Positions 10,137 to 21,305 of a DNA stretch of 64,000 bases are shown piece after piece; position 1 is the first letter of the stretch; every line of letters begins with the position of its first letter. The notes beneath the pieces were generated by a model that did no database searches, had not been told where the DNA came from, and was given only the letters and a program-made list of their open reading frames with translations. Source of the stretch: Sideroxydans sp. (GTDB lineage Bacteria; Pseudomonadota; Gammaproteobacteria; Burkholderiales; Gallionellaceae). The stretch is from positions 1-64,000 of the forward strand of contig DAIDAJ010000036.1 of the NCBI GenBank assembly GCA_027310665.1, written 5' to 3'. The translations under genes and the position numbers were made by a program.

Positions 10137-11123
10137 TTACAATTTGTATTCGATCAAATGTGCCTTTTTCCCTGCTAGCCTATTGTAAAGATAACTCAAT
10201 TGCCCATGCGCCTCAGGAAACTTGCCCAGCATCAAAAAAAAAGCATGCAACCAGTTTTTCTTCATGGATTGTGTACCGCGCATTGCAAGACGAAAAAACT
10301 GCAATGGATAGATCAGCAGAACCGACAAGCCCAGCTTACCTAAGATAAGAATTGAACTGATAGCAAGTAAAGGTATCACCACCCCCCATATCCAGACACG
10401 CCGAGACTCATTCACCCGATGCCGTTCCGGTGTCCTGCCATGCAAATGCGCACCCTCTGCATACGCGTATCCACAGCGGCGAGACCGCTTCCACCATTGC
10501 CCAAAACGGATAATTGCAGCGTCGTGCAATGTCATTGCATCGTCCAGTCGCCAAATTTTCCAGCCTGCCGCACGTAATCTGACACATAGCTCTGGCTCTT
10601 CACCTGCAATCAAATCCGGACGGAAGCCATGCACCTTTTCAAACGCGTCTACGCGCATTAGCGCATCGCCACCACATGCTTTAGCCTCACCTATTGGCGT
10701 GTCCCACTCCATATCACACAACGCATTATAGATGGATTTCTCAGGATAGCGCTCGCGTCGACGTCCACATACGGCAGCGACCCCGGGGTTAGCGTCGAGG
10801 AAATTTACAGCATTTTCCAACCATGTCGCTGATACTTCGCAATCACCATCCACAAACTGGACATAATCGCACGATGGATAGAGTTTTCTCATCCGCTCAA
10901 ATCCCTCGTTCCTGGCTCGCGCCGCAGTGAAGGATACAGCCATATTTAAACTCACAACGTCCGCCCCCAGACTTCGGGCCGCAGTCACCGAATCGTCTGT
11001 TGAACCTGAATCAACATAGACGAGTTTGGTCGATTGAATCTTCAAAGATGTGAGGCAACGCACGAGGCGAGCGCCCTCATTTCGGCCAATGATGACAACC
11101 CCGATGTGTTTTGCGTCCATCAC
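10137..11123 (-). CDS. Glycosyltransferase family 2
   Basis: GVVIIGRNEGARLVRCLTSLK...VYVDSGSTDDSV...VQFVDGDCEV. Confidence 0.88.
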   Translation of the reverse strand: MMDAKHIGVVIIGRNEGARLVRCLTSLKIQSTKLVYVDSGSTDDSVTAARSLGADVVSLNMAVSFTAARARNEGFERMRKLYPSCDYVQFVDGDCEVSATWLENAVNFLDANPGVAAVCGRRRERYPEKSIYNALCDMEWDTPIGEAKACGGDALMRVDAFEKVHGFRPDLIAGEEPELCVRLRAAGWKIWRLDDAMTLHDAAIIRFGQWWKRSRRCGYAYAEGAHLHGRTPERHRVNESRRVWIWGVVIPLLAISSILILGKLGLSVLLIYPLQFFRLAMRGTQSMKKNWLHAFFLMLGKFPEAHGQLSYLYNRLAGKKAHLIEYKL

Positions 11124-11641
11124 AGATTATTCGTTTGAATTTTGCTTCTAGCCTTAATTGCCGCCGGTACGCCCACTGCAATGGAATTATCCGGCACATC
11201 TGAGATAACAACTGCGTTGGCACCAATCAGCACATTGTTGCCTATCCTTATCTTGCCAAGCACTTTAGCTCCTGCGCCAATATCCACATTGTTTCCAATA
11301 ATTGGAGCTCCCGGCTCCTCTACGTTTTTAAGTCCGACGACGACACCATTTCGAATCCGGCAATGATCTCCGAACTTGGCGTAACCGCTGACTACAATTC
11401 CGCCAAAGTGGTCAATAATAAATCCTTTCCCAATTTCAACCTCACAAGGCAAGTCGATACCGGCAATTATCTGAATAAATTTGTGGAGGACTTTGTAAAT
11501 GAGTGAGAAGAATTTTCGCAATAATACTGGTCGAACACGATAGCGCCAACGACCGAAACGATACACAAGCATCACCCAGAATCCTTGCGCCCCGAAATCC
11601 CCCTGGTAGGTTTTGAAATCCTGTTTGATGTTATTAAACAT
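11120..11641 (-). CDS. Serine acetyltransferase-like hexapeptide-repeat transferase
   Basis: Hexapeptide repeats (IGNNVDIGAGAKVLGKIRIGNNVLIGANAVV); 4-nt overlap with the downstream GT2. Confidence 0.83.
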   Translation of the reverse strand: MFNNIKQDFKTYQGDFGAQGFWVMLVYRFGRWRYRVRPVLLRKFFSLIYKVLHKFIQIIAGIDLPCEVEIGKGFIIDHFGGIVVSGYAKFGDHCRIRNGVVVGLKNVEEPGAPIIGNNVDIGAGAKVLGKIRIGNNVLIGANAVVISDVPDNSIAVGVPAAIKARSKIQTNNL

Positions 11642-11649
11642 GGATCCAG

Positions 11650-12747
11650 TTACCGTGATTCGACTGCATTCAGTATTTCGAGAATTTTGTTTGATACAAA
11701 TTGCATATCCGCCAACTCAACCTGGACAGAATATCTGTTGGCAAGTCTATCTATAGCCGTTTTGTTTGTGATATATGGTGCACTGTCGATCTCTGCGATC
11801 TTGTTCATGACTGCGTTAACAAATGTCCTGATATCTCCAGAATAAATCTCGGTAAATATTTCCTTGTCCCAATATTCCTTTGCGCCCTCACCGGTGTAGC
11901 CAATGACCTGACAACCGGACAATGCGGCTTCTACTGGTGGCAATGGACATCCCTCAAATTCACTAAAAGAAAGAAATATTTTTGATTTGCCAAGAATGGC
12001 CGCAACACCATCCTCGTCCAGGCCGTCAATGGCTACTATCCGCCAATGTGTGGGTATCTTCTTGTTAAGAAAGAACGTGACAAGCCCAGAATGTCTTTTT
12101 AACTTTCGGGGCATATAGCAAATTATATTTTCTTTTTTTTGACTCGCGACAAATTGGTCCGAGTTAACCGAGTAATGAACCCGTCTTATTTTGTCCGCGC
12201 ATTCAGGAAAAGCCATTTTGATACACTCCACCGAGTCGTCGGATATGGCAAGGATCAACGCTGAATTCTTGTAAGCAGCATCAAGTTCATCTCCGTTGTT
12301 AAGACTGGCCGAGTATCCATTCTGAACATAAATGCCATATTTAACCCCCAAATTATACAAAAGCTTGGCATGCGGAACCGCCCAAAACTCGGGAATCATT
12401 ACAAAATCATCCGTGCGACTAAATTCCAGGCTTCTGTTGATTGTCGCTCCATGAACAAACCATGAACACCGAAAATTCGGACTGAGTGGGTGCAAAACAT
12501 TTGCAGCGACCGGCCCCTTTAACGCACTAATTATGGCTGCTTGGTTGTAAATGACCTTGATACCGCCAATTGGCACATTCGTAGCAGGAGATAAAAAAAC
12601 AATTGATTTCTGCTTCACACCATTCTTTTCTGCATTAATCGCAGAGTATTCTGGCAACAACTTGTTCAGCTTTATCTTTCGATAGTTGCCTACAATTGAA
12701 GTTTGTCCCAGCCATCTGCGAACAACCTCATAAAAAGACTGTGCCAT
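11650..12747 (-). CDS. Glycosyltransferase (GT-B type)
   Basis: C-terminal KIFLSFSEFEGCPLPPVEAALSGCQVIGYTGEGAKEYW. Confidence 0.75.
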   Translation of the reverse strand: MAQSFYEVVRRWLGQTSIVGNYRKIKLNKLLPEYSAINAEKNGVKQKSIVFLSPATNVPIGGIKVIYNQAAIISALKGPVAANVLHPLSPNFRCSWFVHGATINRSLEFSRTDDFVMIPEFWAVPHAKLLYNLGVKYGIYVQNGYSASLNNGDELDAAYKNSALILAISDDSVECIKMAFPECADKIRRVHYSVNSDQFVASQKKENIICYMPRKLKRHSGLVTFFLNKKIPTHWRIVAIDGLDEDGVAAILGKSKIFLSFSEFEGCPLPPVEAALSGCQVIGYTGEGAKEYWDKEIFTEIYSGDIRTFVNAVMNKIAEIDSAPYITNKTAIDRLANRYSVQVELADMQFVSNKILEILNAVESR

Positions 12748-12828
12748 TCAATATTCACCTTTCATATTTAGCCTCTTTATCGCACGTCGATCAAAATTGA
12801 GGCGCTCTCGTTTGGCCAAATTCAAAAC

Positions 12829-13776
12829 TTAATGTATAGGCTTCTTGCCCATTTGAGTGCGAATAAAACAGCTCCAAACCAGAATGGAATGAGTTACGTG
12901 CACGAAAATCCATCGAGGGCGTCTTAATTTAACTATGTTCTTTAGCAAAAGAATACTATCCGCAAGTGTAGAAAGAAACACATCAACAAAGACGGCACGT
13001 AACCCATGGTTCTTGTAAAAATAGAGCAATTCACTCTCAATCTTCAGCGATTCGATCTGTCGACCACTCGAAGTAATTTCTCCTTCTGATTTCGCACTTT
13101 CCCCGCCAAGGTGTACAACCGAGCTATATGGGAAGTATGTTACCTGCCAACCAGCTTTCTTTGCTGAAAGACAGTGATCGATCTCTTCGTAATACAGAAA
13201 ATAGCGGGAATCCATAAGCCCTACCTGGTCAATGACTTCTTTTCTGATCAGGAAATAGCAACCCGGCACCCAATCGCAATTTCTGACAGTAGCATGGTCC
13301 CAAGACATCTCATCCACCATGGCAGAATGCTTAAAAATTCGTTTGAGGCCAGTGCGATTGAGGAAAATATTCCAAGGTGTCGGAAAGTAGCGGCATGAAG
13401 GTTGAAGCACGCCATCTCGTCCAACCAGCCTGACGCCAAGAATGCCGCACTGTGGGTTGGCATCCATGTATTGGATTGTTTTGGATATAGTGTCAGGTTC
13501 CACGAATGCATCGGTATTCAATAAAAGAACATACCGGCTTTTTATATATGGCAATGCTTGATTATTGGCACGCCCAAAACCGACATTTTTCTCATTCTCA
13601 ATGAGTTTAATTTTGGGGTATTCGCTGAGAAGTATTTCTGCAGAATGATCATTTGAATCATTATCGACAATGATGACTTCCATTTCGACCTCATGTGTTG
13701 AGGCAAAAAGATGACTGAGTGCCATTTTCGTCATTTCTATCGTATTGTAACTAACAAGAATCACGGAAATATCCAA
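12829..13776 (-). CDS. Glycosyltransferase family 2 (rhamnosyltransferase-like)
   Basis: ISVILVSYNTIEMTKMALSHL...VIIVDNDSNDHSAEIL...YFLYYEEIDHCLSAKKAGW. Confidence 0.88.
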   Translation of the reverse strand: MDISVILVSYNTIEMTKMALSHLFASTHEVEMEVIIVDNDSNDHSAEILLSEYPKIKLIENEKNVGFGRANNQALPYIKSRYVLLLNTDAFVEPDTISKTIQYMDANPQCGILGVRLVGRDGVLQPSCRYFPTPWNIFLNRTGLKRIFKHSAMVDEMSWDHATVRNCDWVPGCYFLIRKEVIDQVGLMDSRYFLYYEEIDHCLSAKKAGWQVTYFPYSSVVHLGGESAKSEGEITSSGRQIESLKIESELLYFYKNHGLRAVFVDVFLSTLADSILLLKNIVKLRRPRWIFVHVTHSILVWSCFIRTQMGKKPIH

Positions 13777-13878
13777 GGTATTGTTTCCAAAAATTCGTTC
13801 ACTAAGAATTAGAAGGATTCTGATATGGCAAATACAACTGGCTATCCAAGACTCTGGCGCCGACTGATCAATTTTGCC

Positions 13879-14838
13879 TTAATTGATTTTTTTTACCGGC
13901 TTTATCAGTAATGCCAGCAAATTTTTCCAAACCCCCAAGTCGAGTGGAGAATGCACTAGCGCACGAAACCCCATGCCAACAGCCCTGATCTTATTGCCTG
14001 CCGCCTTCTCACGCCACGCTGTTCCCAGTAACATACCTTGAATCTGTCGGGCCGCAGTACCTGCTTTGTCCGACAGCACTTCCGGTGGCTGCGGTGGATT
14101 TCCCCTCTGTAATGCATCTTGCCCCAATGCTTTGCGTTGTAGCTGAAACTGGCGTGCAGTCTCTTCAAAAAATTCACGCCTTATATTTCCTTGCGTATGT
14201 GTCATCGAAGCATCGTGCAAGCGGTACAAATAGAACGAAGACGGCAAATACATTACCTTGGCCACCTCTCCAAACCGGAGCTGGAAGTCAATATCACATG
14301 AAGTCTCAAAATATGTCCTGAAGCCACCAAAGTTATGAAGTGCGCTTTTACGAAGCGCATAGGAACACAAAGTCGTTCTGGTTTTTCCTGAATTCAATTC
14401 ATCGGTAATATCTTCAGGCGTATCGCATGCGACCAACGTGGACACCAGCCGCCCCGCTGTATCAATGGTAGTAAAGCCTCCACAAACGGCAGCGTATTCG
14501 GGGTTGGCATCGAGCCATACGAGCTGATCTTCAATGCGACCTGCAGGGTATAAATCGTCAGCATCGCATTGCATAACAACATTCCCCCTGGCGACCGCAA
14601 GACCAACATTCAAGCAAGCAGACAGCCCCTTCCCCGGGCCATCAACAATGCGAATTCTGCGATCTGGAACACTCAGTACTTGTTCTAGCGATCGATCTGT
14701 GGACTTATCGTTGATAACAATCACTTCAATAGGTACGTTTCTTTCCAAAAGAACTGAGGCCAACGCTGAAACTACATATGGCTCTGCATTTTTCATTGGA
14801 ACTAGCACACTTACTCGCGGCACCGTCTCAACATTCAT
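13879..14838 (-). CDS. Glycosyltransferase family 2
   Basis: VSVLVPMKNAEPYVVSALASVL...EVIVINDKSTDRSLE...CDADDLYPAGRIEDQL. Confidence 0.88.
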   Translation of the reverse strand: MNVETVPRVSVLVPMKNAEPYVVSALASVLLERNVPIEVIVINDKSTDRSLEQVLSVPDRRIRIVDGPGKGLSACLNVGLAVARGNVVMQCDADDLYPAGRIEDQLVWLDANPEYAAVCGGFTTIDTAGRLVSTLVACDTPEDITDELNSGKTRTTLCSYALRKSALHNFGGFRTYFETSCDIDFQLRFGEVAKVMYLPSSFYLYRLHDASMTHTQGNIRREFFEETARQFQLQRKALGQDALQRGNPPQPPEVLSDKAGTAARQIQGMLLGTAWREKAAGNKIRAVGMGFRALVHSPLDLGVWKNLLALLIKPVKKIN

Positions 14839-14862
14839 GAAGGGCTCCTAAAATGTTCCTGT

Positions 14863-16215
14863 TCAAACATGATTAAATATTTGCGTGAAATTTAACGCGA
14901 CAACGAGAACGGAGAGCGCTATAAAGGGCAAATCAATTTTGGGTTCCCACAGATCCAACTTGGCATAAATATAGGCCTGCGCCGGATAGAGCAACCATGC
15001 TACGGCGGCGGCGCTCAAGACAACGCCCCGCTCACCCAGGAAATGGTATCCAACCATCATGCCTATCCATTGAATAGCCACTTCTGCAACTAGGATCACA
15101 GTACTGAGTTTGACCATTCCTTTGGCCCACAACAATCCGTTGTAAGCCCCCCCAACCGCCCACATCATGGCCCCCATCGCCAGCATCCGAAGCATATTTC
15201 CGGACTCGGCATAACGCTGGTCATACAGCAGCCACATGAAGTGATCCCCCCATAACACAAAAAAAAGGGCTATCAACCAGCCGGGAACAATCAGCAACAA
15301 CCGGCTTCTTGCTGCCACCTCCCGCAAACGTTCTGGTCGTTCTCGAACCAATTCCGCATAGGCCGGGAATAATACTTTGGTATTCACTTGCTGGGCAATC
15401 TGCCAAAACATCGAACTCATGCCGCTGGCCAATGTAAAAAATGACAGCACCTTTACTCCCAGAAAAGCACCTAGTAGCAGCTTGTTTCCCTCACCAGCAA
15501 AAAATGTCAGAATGGAACTGACCAACATCCATTGACCGAAAACAAACAACTCCTTTACCGAATCTCGATCCCATGCAAATTTGTTGTGCGCCCCCTCCAG
15601 CAGAAAATGGCTGGCTGCCGTTTTAACAAAACCTCCGATAAGACCACCCCACACCAAAGACCAGATAGTGTGGTCGATCCACGCCCATAAAATCATCATC
15701 AGCAGCCCGATAGCTTGCGATCCAACTTCAATTAGCACCAACTTCCTCAACGCCAGTGATCGGTTAATTAAGGCCAGCTTGGTAGAGGCCAACCCTCCCA
15801 GTACTGACCCAAAACCGACAACAGGCAACAGACTAGTCAACATAGGCTGCGCATAGAATGCGGCCAAGAGTGGTGCCAGCATGCAAAGCACAACCCAAAT
15901 TATCACGCTTTGAATCACCCGCATGGTCCAGGCAGTATTGACAAAAACCGCCTCGGATCCCCGCTTGTTATGAATAATGCTAGTTACGATGCCTATATCA
16001 GAAAGCATAACCAAGCCAAAGACCACGCTTTGAACAATTGCCATGAGTCCGAAAGCTTCGGGAAATAACAGTCGAGTGAGTATAAGATTTCCGCCAAGCC
16101 GTAATGCCTGGCTCGACATATGTCCGCCAATCGTCCATCCCCCAGCATGGAGGGCTCGATGACGGAGAGATTTCCTGGCTGTCATACCTTGAGGCTTTAA
16201 TTTTTCAGATTTCAT
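14863..16215 (-). CDS. Oligosaccharide flippase (Wzx/MOP family)
   Basis: Multi-TM ORF; GGNLILTRLLFPEAFGLMAIVQS. The track ORF starts at 16314; internal ATG at 16215 preferred but uncertain. Confidence 0.82.
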   Translation of the reverse strand: MKSEKLKPQGMTARKSLRHRALHAGGWTIGGHMSSQALRLGGNLILTRLLFPEAFGLMAIVQSVVFGLVMLSDIGIVTSIIHNKRGSEAVFVNTAWTMRVIQSVIIWVVLCMLAPLLAAFYAQPMLTSLLPVVGFGSVLGGLASTKLALINRSLALRKLVLIEVGSQAIGLLMMILWAWIDHTIWSLVWGGLIGGFVKTAASHFLLEGAHNKFAWDRDSVKELFVFGQWMLVSSILTFFAGEGNKLLLGAFLGVKVLSFFTLASGMSSMFWQIAQQVNTKVLFPAYAELVRERPERLREVAARSRLLLIVPGWLIALFFVLWGDHFMWLLYDQRYAESGNMLRMLAMGAMMWAVGGAYNGLLWAKGMVKLSTVILVAEVAIQWIGMMVGYHFLGERGVVLSAAAVAWLLYPAQAYIYAKLDLWEPKIDLPFIALSVLVVALNFTQIFNHV

Positions 16216-16549
16216 CTGATTTGAATAATAACGGGGATTGTGGCTTGCAAGGTAGCTCCGATAGTCTGCCCCAGAGATTTGGAAATTACTGTGATCTGCA
16301 GTTTCAAGGTCCACTTATCAAGGCTAGTTGGCTAGCTACAAATGCAGCTGGTTCAATATATGGTACTACCTGTTTTATAATCTCTCGTACTTATATTACC
16401 GATTCATCCAATGACGAGGGATTGGCAAACCTCCTATGTGAAACACTAAAGTATGTCTGACAGATACAGTCAAATTATTCGTGTCATTTTCTTGCAAGGC
16501 ATACAATACTTAACTGGAAACCCCGATACTATACTGAAATTAACCTGAT

Positions 16550-18064
16550 ATGCCAGAACACCTCAGAGCATTAGTCGTCATTCTTATTCTAGCTGCAGTT
16601 TTTTTTACTTTTGTACGTAAATCCGCCTTATCCATTACCACTGCTACTAATTTCAGACGCAGGCGTAATATGTGGTTCGCAATAACGTTTGCGGCTTTCT
16701 TCGCAATGAATTTTTGGATGTTTCTGGCAATAGCCATACCAATGCTAATCTACGCAAACCGCCAAGAGCCCAATCCTCCCGCGCTGTATTTTTCCATCTT
16801 ATTCGCACTCCCCGTAGCTTTTTTCTTGATTTCGGGGATGGGTTTGATCAATTATTTATTCAATCTTTCGTATGCCAGGCTATTGGCGTTGCTCATTTTA
16901 TTTCCTGCTTATCTTTCTCTAAGGAAACAAAACGACACTCCCTCATTCGGGCGCACTGGCCCAGATAAGGCCTTGGCGGCTTTTCTCGCACTTGTGGTTA
17001 TACTCTCCCTACGTGAAAGCAGCCTTTCGGACAGCATGCGTCAAACTTTTTATCTGTTCATTGACATCTTTCTCCCCTATGTTGTCGTCAGCCGTTCGCT
17101 GAAGGATATGCAGACCTTTCGCGATGCTTTGCTAAGCATTTTGCTGGCGATTATGTTTCTTGCTCTTGTCGCAATTTTCGAGAGTCCAAGACATTGGCTT
17201 CTTTATTCTTCTCTGACACAATCACTTGAGCTGAATGGGGCAATGACAGGTTACCTCGGGCGGGATAGCATGCTAAGGGCAATTGCTACCGCGGGACAAC
17301 CCATTGCCTTGGGCTATCTGATGGTCGTTGGTATAGGCTTATATTTATTTCTGCAACAATCAATTCAGCAAAAATTCGCCCGCCGACTCGGAATGGCATT
17401 GTTGATTGCCGGATTAATTGCGCCTTTATCTCGTGGGCCTTGGGTTGGTTTTGTAGCCCTGTTGGTTGTTTTTATTGCAACCGGTCGTAATCCCTCTCGT
17501 CGACTTTTTACCTTGGTTATGGTGGCCATATTTAGCTTGCCCTTGATTTCAATACTCCCTGGCGGTGAAAAGGCGATCAACCTATTACCTTTTATAGGAT
17601 CAACGGAAAAAGGGAACGTTGACTACCGCTCTAACCTGCTGACAAACTCATGGATTGTTATCCAGCGCAACCCCTGGTTTGGATCAACTAATTTTCTTGA
17701 TACGCCTGAGATGGAAGCAATGCGTCAAGGTCAGCATATCATCGACATTGTCAACTCCTACATCGAAATAGCACTTGAAAATGGGTTAGTCGGTCTTGGG
17801 TTGTTTATTAGCTTTTTTGCGCTGACGCTCTTGGGAATATTCCGAGCCATGCGTTCGATTCCAGACAGGGGCAGCGAGGAATATTTGCTTGGTCGAGTAT
17901 TACTGGCCACGCTACTGTCCATTTTAGTCATCATCTTTACTGTGAGCAGTATTACGGTCGTCCCGATTGTGTACTGGCCCTTTGCGGGATTGGGGGTGGC
18001 TTATGCGCAGATGGTGCGAAATAATTCAAAGCAACAGGGTTCAACATTCAAGCGTCATACCTGA
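16550..18064 (+). CDS. O-antigen ligase/polymerase-like membrane protein
   Basis: Multi-TM; GLIAPLSRGPWVGF, SNLLTNSWIVIQRNPWFG, SYIEIALENGLVGLGLF. Confidence 0.8.
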   Translation: MPEHLRALVVILILAAVFFTFVRKSALSITTATNFRRRRNMWFAITFAAFFAMNFWMFLAIAIPMLIYANRQEPNPPALYFSILFALPVAFFLISGMGLINYLFNLSYARLLALLILFPAYLSLRKQNDTPSFGRTGPDKALAAFLALVVILSLRESSLSDSMRQTFYLFIDIFLPYVVVSRSLKDMQTFRDALLSILLAIMFLALVAIFESPRHWLLYSSLTQSLELNGAMTGYLGRDSMLRAIATAGQPIALGYLMVVGIGLYLFLQQSIQQKFARRLGMALLIAGLIAPLSRGPWVGFVALLVVFIATGRNPSRRLFTLVMVAIFSLPLISILPGGEKAINLLPFIGSTEKGNVDYRSNLLTNSWIVIQRNPWFGSTNFLDTPEMEAMRQGQHIIDIVNSYIEIALENGLVGLGLFISFFALTLLGIFRAMRSIPDRGSEEYLLGRVLLATLLSILVIIFTVSSITVVPIVYWPFAGLGVAYAQMVRNNSKQQGSTFKRHT

Positions 18065-18165
18065 AATATCCAGAATTTACGCAATATCGATTCTGGCAGA
18101 GGCGATGACTGTTCAATTGATATTGCTGCTTTGAAACCGTCTCTTTAATTCACTAACTGTCAATG

Positions 18166-19233
18166 TCAGTGGTTAAAATTTATTGTGGCATCGCGGCCAA
18201 ACTTGTTTATAGGCTGCTCTATAAACTGGAAAGCTAAATAAGCCAGAACATATGCAAAGACAAGGACAATGACAGTGCATAGGAGCGTTGAATTTGTCAA
18301 AGGAAAAAGGTACGACGTGACGAACAATAATAATGGTAAGTGCAACAAATAGAAACTATAGGATGTGTACCCCATGAAGTGCAGTACTGGTTTTGATAAA
18401 GCACCAGATAAAACCGGCGAGGCCAAGGTGCAGAGTATTATGATTGCAGATCCTAATCCACTTCCAATATCCTGTTGAAAATGAGAAAGCTCCGGAACAA
18501 TCCAACGATTCCCATAAAGCATGATACCCATACATAGAATACCCAACCACCAAAATAGCTTCATATCAGATATCTTCAAGTGCAACGCAGCATGATGTTT
18601 TGCCGTCACAGCGCCTAGAGCGAAAAGTGGAAGATAAGCGAGCACATCAATGACACCTCCAAGAACAATACACATGGCGAAAATCACCAGATCGAAGAAG
18701 GCATTACGGCTATAGTTGAGAGCCACAATGATTACTGGCAGGACTATCGACATCCGCATTTCTATGATAAGGGTCCAGACCACGGGGTCTATTTGGCGTG
18801 TATCAACTCCAAGCAGAAGAGACATGCTGCGTAGGAATAAGTCGATCGTGACATTACTCGTCCACATTGATCTGGACCAGTCGCTCAATGCTTCCAAACC
18901 TGATGGGTTATACCCCCATACTCTAAGCGCCAGACTAAGAACAAGAGCAAGCCAGAATGCGGGGTAAAGGCGAAATGCTCTACGAATACAGAATTGCAGA
19001 TATTTAGGATTCTCAACTTTATAAAAGTATGGAAGTGCCAGAACAAAACCACTCAACACGAAAAACAGATCTACCGCACCTGCTCCATCCCACAGGATAT
19101 GAAAGGGTGAAGCATACAAGGCATCGATGGCTTCTGTTCCTTTCATCATACCTATTGAATGACCCAGGAAAACAGAAAAGGCGGCCAAGCCTCGCAGGCC
19201 ATCAAGTTCAATAAATCTTGATTTAATTTGCAT
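18166..19233 (-). CDS. Acyltransferase family 3 membrane protein
   Basis: IELDGLRGLAAFSVFLGHS, LFFVLSGFVLALPY, VWTLIIEMRMS. Confidence 0.88.
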   Translation of the reverse strand: MQIKSRFIELDGLRGLAAFSVFLGHSIGMMKGTEAIDALYASPFHILWDGAGAVDLFFVLSGFVLALPYFYKVENPKYLQFCIRRAFRLYPAFWLALVLSLALRVWGYNPSGLEALSDWSRSMWTSNVTIDLFLRSMSLLLGVDTRQIDPVVWTLIIEMRMSIVLPVIIVALNYSRNAFFDLVIFAMCIVLGGVIDVLAYLPLFALGAVTAKHHAALHLKISDMKLFWWLGILCMGIMLYGNRWIVPELSHFQQDIGSGLGSAIIILCTLASPVLSGALSKPVLHFMGYTSYSFYLLHLPLLLFVTSYLFPLTNSTLLCTVIVLVFAYVLAYLAFQFIEQPINKFGRDATINFNH

Positions 19234-19314
19234 GTCTTTTGTACATTTTCAATGGAAGTGTCATGAACTTTGTACGCCTGAATCGTAAGCGTCCAGCCGA
19301 CTCACCTGTTCAGG

Positions 19315-20913
19315 TCAGTCAATCTGTGCAGTTGATCTGATGGGCAGGAGTTCGTCGATGCGTCGCATGGACCAGACGGGGAGTTTTTCCAGCGTATCTT
19401 TGAGCCAGGCTGCAGGTTCGATGCCGTTGAGTTTCGCGGTAGCGAACAGACTTTGAATTGCAGCAGCACGCTTTCCTGCACGCTCACTTCCCGCAAACAG
19501 CCAATTCTTCTTGCCTATTGCAATTGGGCGGATCGCATTTTCCACCGGATTGTTGTCGATGGGGAGGTTACCTGTTTGTGCATAGCGAATCAGACTCGCC
19601 CAGCGATTCAGCGTGTAGTCGATCGCGCGCGCCAGCCCGCTGTTGTCCGCAGTCGCGATGCGCAAGCGGATCAGCCACTCATGCATATCCTCCAGGATAG
19701 TCACGCTGTTTTGCTGCCGATGCAGCGCTCGGCTTGCACAGTCCATTGCGCGAGCCGCTTCTTCAACGGCGTACAGTTTGCCAATACGCCGCAAGGCTTC
19801 CTCAGCTTGCGCATGCACGCCCCCAGCCTGTAGATCAAAGAATTTACGCCGCGCATGTGCCCAGCAGCCTAATTCAATGACGATCTGTGCCGCATCGGCA
19901 GCAAACATCTTCTTATAACCACCGTAGTCATCGACCATGAGACTGCCCTGCCAGCCCTGCAGGAAGTCTCTCGCATGTTGGCCGGAGCGGCTGCTCTGGT
20001 AATCGAATACGACAATGGGCGGGCCGGTATCCAAATCGTTGCTGCGATAACTCCACAGATAAGCCCGCTTGGTCTTGCCTGCCCCCGGATCCAGTTGCCT
20101 GACCGGTGTTTCATCGGCATGCAGCACTTGTCGCTGCCGGAGCAACTCCGCCAGCCGTTCTGCCAGGGGTTGCAGCGCAAAGCCCATGCGCCCGATCCAT
20201 TCACTCATGGTGCTGCGTGACAGGCTGACCTGCTGCCGGGCGGCGATCTGTTCCAGCCGGTACAGCGGCAGGTGGTCCAGATATTTGCTGGTGGCCACCC
20301 AGGCCAGCAAACCGGGTGCGGCCAGTGAGCCGTCAATGACCGCAGGGGCTACCGGTGCTGCGGTAATCGTTTCGCACTGGCGGCAGGCATATTGCGGGCG
20401 GATATGACGAATAACAAAGAAGCGTGCCGGTTCAATATCCAGTTGCTCGCTGACATCTTCACCGATCTTGACCAGACTGGACTGGCAGGCTGAGCAGGTG
20501 CATGAATCCGGTTCGTGGCGCACTTCAACCCGCTCCAGATGTTCAGGCAGCACCTGACGACCGGCGCGGGTTCTCGGTACGGAGGGGGTGGCCGGTAGTT
20601 TGAGTTCGGATTCGACGGCGGCGATGTCCTGAACAATATCCTCTTCGAACAAGGAGCGTTGTTCTGCGGTCATCGCTTCGTTCTTCACGCCATAGCGGAT
20701 GCGGCGCAGATAAGCCACTTCCTGAACCAATGCCTGAATCTTGATATCCTGGGAATGGATGGTTGAGGTCTGGGAATGGATGATTTCGGTGAGCCGAACG
20801 ATCTCGGCATCACGAGACGGGATTTGCGGGGGCAAAGCTTCGCCAGCGCGGGCTGGAAAATCGGTTGAAACAGCCGTTTTATTCAGTGAATTCATTGGGT
20901 TGTATTGTATCAC
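19315..20913 (-). CDS. tnpC: IS66 family transposase (TnpC)
   Basis: ADETPVRQLDPG, GGYKKMF, CWAHARRKFFDL, IDNNPVENAIRPIAIGKKNWLFAGSERAGKRAA. Confidence 0.96.
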   Translation of the reverse strand: MIQYNPMNSLNKTAVSTDFPARAGEALPPQIPSRDAEIVRLTEIIHSQTSTIHSQDIKIQALVQEVAYLRRIRYGVKNEAMTAEQRSLFEEDIVQDIAAVESELKLPATPSVPRTRAGRQVLPEHLERVEVRHEPDSCTCSACQSSLVKIGEDVSEQLDIEPARFFVIRHIRPQYACRQCETITAAPVAPAVIDGSLAAPGLLAWVATSKYLDHLPLYRLEQIAARQQVSLSRSTMSEWIGRMGFALQPLAERLAELLRQRQVLHADETPVRQLDPGAGKTKRAYLWSYRSNDLDTGPPIVVFDYQSSRSGQHARDFLQGWQGSLMVDDYGGYKKMFAADAAQIVIELGCWAHARRKFFDLQAGGVHAQAEEALRRIGKLYAVEEAARAMDCASRALHRQQNSVTILEDMHEWLIRLRIATADNSGLARAIDYTLNRWASLIRYAQTGNLPIDNNPVENAIRPIAIGKKNWLFAGSERAGKRAAAIQSLFATAKLNGIEPAAWLKDTLEKLPVWSMRRIDELLPIRSTAQID

Positions 20914-20966
20914 ACCCCAATCCGTAACGCGCTCAATTAAAGGGATAATTCAGCAGAATTCAAGTG

Positions 20967-21305
20967 CTAAACCCGCCACTGCGCAGAGGGTTGCGCGCAC
21001 AGCCTTTGCCAGTCCACGCCGGTGGTCAGCCAGCGCCACTGTTCTGCACTCATGCGGAACAATGTTTCATCGGGACTCGGCCAGCGGAATCGTCCCTTGT
21101 GCAAACGGCGATGGCACAACCAGACCCCGGTGCCATCCCATATCAGTAACTTGAGACGAGAGTAATTGCGATTGGTAAATCCATAGGCTGTGCCATCGCA
21201 GGGGGATCGTCCGTCGATTTGCTGGATCAACAGGGACAGTCTGTCCATGCTCCAGCGCATGTCCACCGGCGCCCTGTGCAAGAATACCTGTTCCGGCTGG
21301 ATCAT
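20967..21305 (-). CDS. tnpB: IS66 family accessory protein TnpB (Orf2)
   Basis: VFLHRAPVDMRWSMDRLSLLI...FTNRNYSRLKLLIWDGTGVWLCHRRLHKGRFRWP. Confidence 0.94.
   Translation of the reverse strand: MIQPEQVFLHRAPVDMRWSMDRLSLLIQQIDGRSPCDGTAYGFTNRNYSRLKLLIWDGTGVWLCHRRLHKGRFRWPSPDETLFRMSAEQWRWLTTGVDWQRLCAQPSAQWRV

Noticed and set aside
15370-15385. Partial match to the TGTACTTTNGTAC motif (atactttggtat)
   Set aside because: Lies inside the flippase coding sequence and lacks the flanking G/C of the core; likely chance.
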